NCBI GenBank assembly: GCA_002105175.1
Contig: MCGE01000055.1
Location: 5,001-69,000, forward strand
Direction: 5' to 3'
Source: Absidia repens
Taxonomy: Eukaryota; Mucoromycota; Mucoromycetes; Mucorales; Cunninghamellaceae
DNA length: 64,000 nt
Shown here: positions 62,475-64,000 of the stretch, one piece after another
Position numbering within the stretch: position 1 is the stretch's first letter
How the letters are laid out: each line of letters starts with the position of its first letter
Position numbers and translations under genes: made by a program
Notes under the pieces: model-generated
The model's database searches: none
Told to the model about the DNA's origin: nothing
What the model saw: the letters and a program-made list of their open reading frames with translations, nothing else

Positions 62475-64000
62475 ATGCCTGCTACTACCCGTTCTACTGC
62501 TCAACCTTCAAGCTCCGCTGATGCCATCAATGTTGATCCTACCGCCACTGTAATTGATGCCACTCCTTCATCTGCTGTAGCCATGGAAGTTGATGCCACC
62601 TCTGCCACTACTGTTTCTCCTGATGTCATTCCTACCCCTACTGCTGGTACACCTGGTCTTTCTGCCTCCAAGCATGCCCCTAAGCCCACGTTGAAGGAAT
62701 TACATGACACCTATGTGAAAGAAGCTCAAGAAAAAACAATGGCCTATGTCTTACATGCCGCCGCCAACTCTGATGATCCCTCTTTGGTCGATGAAAGAAA
62801 GGTTTTGGATGAATTGGAATCCAAGATTGCCCTAATCAACCGTACTCTAGCACATGCTCCCTCTGTTGCTCCTCCTGCTGTCTCCTCTGCACCCCACTTC
62901 AGGTTCATAAATGAAATCCCGGTATTCCAAGTGGAAGGGCAAACTATGATAAATGGTGAGCTCCCCTCTTTTACATCGGTCGATAAGTTTATCAGAGCTT
63001 TCGAAAAAGTGATGAATCTTGGTGAAGTCGATCTTGATCTCCATTGGTCCCGCTACCTTGATTATGCTATGCGTGGTGAAGACGTCGACGTTTGGTACGC
63101 TAACAATATGAAGAACGTCTCGATGCCCTGGTCTGCTGCCAAGAAAAAATTGGTGGAAAAATTCTCTTTCAAGAATGATGCCTCTGCTGCCATCCTCGCC
63201 CTTGCTGCGCTACGTATGAAGCACTCCGAATCATTGTCCAAGTTTGGTCTTCGTTTGCAAACACTTTCCCAACAAGCGAATTGGAATGATGGTCCTGTCT
63301 TAGCTGTTATCTGCTTCAAGGCACTCAATGAAAGACTTAGGGAACAAGTCATGGCCGCTCACTACAATAAAGCTCAAGCCCATGGTCTTCCTCAATCCGC
63401 CGAAGAAGTCATCAAGATTGCAACACAGCTACACGTTCAAAAACGTTCGTTCAACCATGTTGACTCTGATTCTGATTCCGACTCCTCTCATCGCCCTCGT
63501 CGCCGCCAACGCCACCAACGTGACAAATCCGTGCGTACTGGACTCTTCTGCTCTCACCATGGTGATAACGCCTCTCATGCCACCAAGGATTGTAGGGAAC
63601 TCCAACGCCTCAACCGCAACAAGAAGGGAAAAGGCCGTGCCATCGATCATGCCCCTAGATCTGCCTCTGCCATCTCTTCATCTGCTCCAACCGCATCTTC
63701 CTCTGCCTCTGTCGCTTCTTCCTCTGCCTTTGCTGCCTCTTCCTCCGCTCCACTTTGCAGGTATTGCAAGAAGGTCCCTTACACCATTGGCCACAAGTGT
63801 CAAGAAGGTCGTGAATACTTTGCGGCACGCAATGCTCGCCTCAATGCCCTAGATATCAGCCACCCTGCCGACACGGAGATGGACAACTACACTGCCTCTT
63901 TGAATGCACTGGCTATCGAAGCTCAGCTCGATAACATCGAAGGTAAAAATAAAAATAAAAATAAAAATAAAAAAGTCTATTGCCACAACATGATCACAAA
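62475..64000 (+). CDS. Gag-Pol of the second chromovirus copy, N-terminal 508 aa, runs off the window
   Basis: Open from ATG at 62475 to the window end. Nearly the same as the first part of the polyprotein at 31344-36167, with small differences (an extra SVAP stretch near residue 130, an extra SSSASVA stretch near 410, and a longer Asn/Lys run near 495). It covers Gag and both Cys/His motifs and stops short of the protease. No stop or frameshift, so possibly a live element. Confidence 0.95.
   Translation, partial: MPATTRSTAQPSSSADAINVDPTATVIDATPSSAVAMEVDATSATTVSPDVIPTPTAGTPGLSASKHAPKPTLKELHDTYVKEAQEKTMAYVLHAAANSDDPSLVDERKVLDELESKIALINRTLAHAPSVAPPAVSSAPHFRFINEIPVFQVEGQTMINGELPSFTSVDKFIRAFEKVMNLGEVDLDLHWSRYLDYAMRGEDVDVWYANNMKNVSMPWSAAKKKLVEKFSFKNDASAAILALAALRMKHSESLSKFGLRLQTLSQQANWNDGPVLAVICFKALNERLREQVMAAHYNKAQAHGLPQSAEEVIKIATQLHVQKRSFNHVDSDSDSDSSHRPRRRQRHQRDKSVRTGLFCSHHGDNASHATKDCRELQRLNRNKKGKGRAIDHAPRSASAISSSAPTASSSASVASSSAFAASSSAPLCRYCKKVPYTIGHKCQEGREYFAARNARLNALDISHPADTEMDNYTASLNALAIEAQLDNIEGKNKNKNKNKKVYCHNMIT

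Overview
The window looks like a fungal nuclear scaffold, most likely an early-diverging Mucoromycota-type mould; this assignment is an inference. What is seen directly: a eukaryotic 18S rRNA 5' region and a 5S gene at the left edge, a host gene with two introns under 100 bp (GTAAG/GTATG donors, pyrimidine-rich acceptors), an AT-rich genome full of homopolymer runs, and many Ty3/Gypsy-type LTR retrotransposons. Very little of the 64 kb is host coding sequence.

Layout. 1-2757: 18S rRNA (minus strand, cut by the window edge), its external transcribed spacer, and a 5S rRNA gene on the same strand. 3.0-9.8 kb: a dispersed repeat followed by a run of unrelated minisatellites, most with a poly(A)/poly(T) tract in each unit, and no gene. 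10.9-21 kb: LTR scraps, one apparently intact F-box/leucine-rich-repeat gene (12854-14429), a decayed paralogue (15176-15985), and a host-type gene (19762-21010) broken by a solo LTR with a perfect 5-bp target duplication. 21-30.9 kb: dispersed repeats, solo LTRs with clear target duplications, a TIR element with internal repeats, an integrase fragment, a frameshifted accessory ORF and a wrecked Ty3-like element. 30.9-36.5 kb: a full chromodomain Ty3/Gypsy element (chromovirus). A second, nearly identical copy enters from 62115 and runs off the right edge.

The centre of interest is a tRNA-Ile(AAT) gene at 47884-47957. On its 5' side lie four LTR insertions (37790-38095, 38100-40684, 40689-47419, 47424-47876), each separated from the next by exactly the same 4 bp, aata, the last one 7 bp from the mature tRNA end. 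On its 3' side, just after the Pol III T-run, is a nested pile of LTRs of another family (47972-62114). The one full element in that pile (48005-54433, identical-length 833-bp LTRs, 4-bp duplication ggtg) uses this same tRNA-Ile as primer (19-nt PBS match). It encodes Gag and protease-RT-RNase H but no integrase. Where its neighbour carries a separate integrase ORF, it has a 142-aa accessory ORF that runs through the polypurine tract into the 3' LTR.

The accessory protein's C-terminal tail is therefore encoded by the LTR. Nine further LTRs of the pile each carry a different tail, entered in the same codon phase, 22-44 aa long, ending in a short amphipathic motif with a conserved Trp-Ala/Gly next to the stop. 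This set of LTR-borne tails on an integrase-less element parked at its own primer tRNA gene is the strongest candidate for an undescribed system here.
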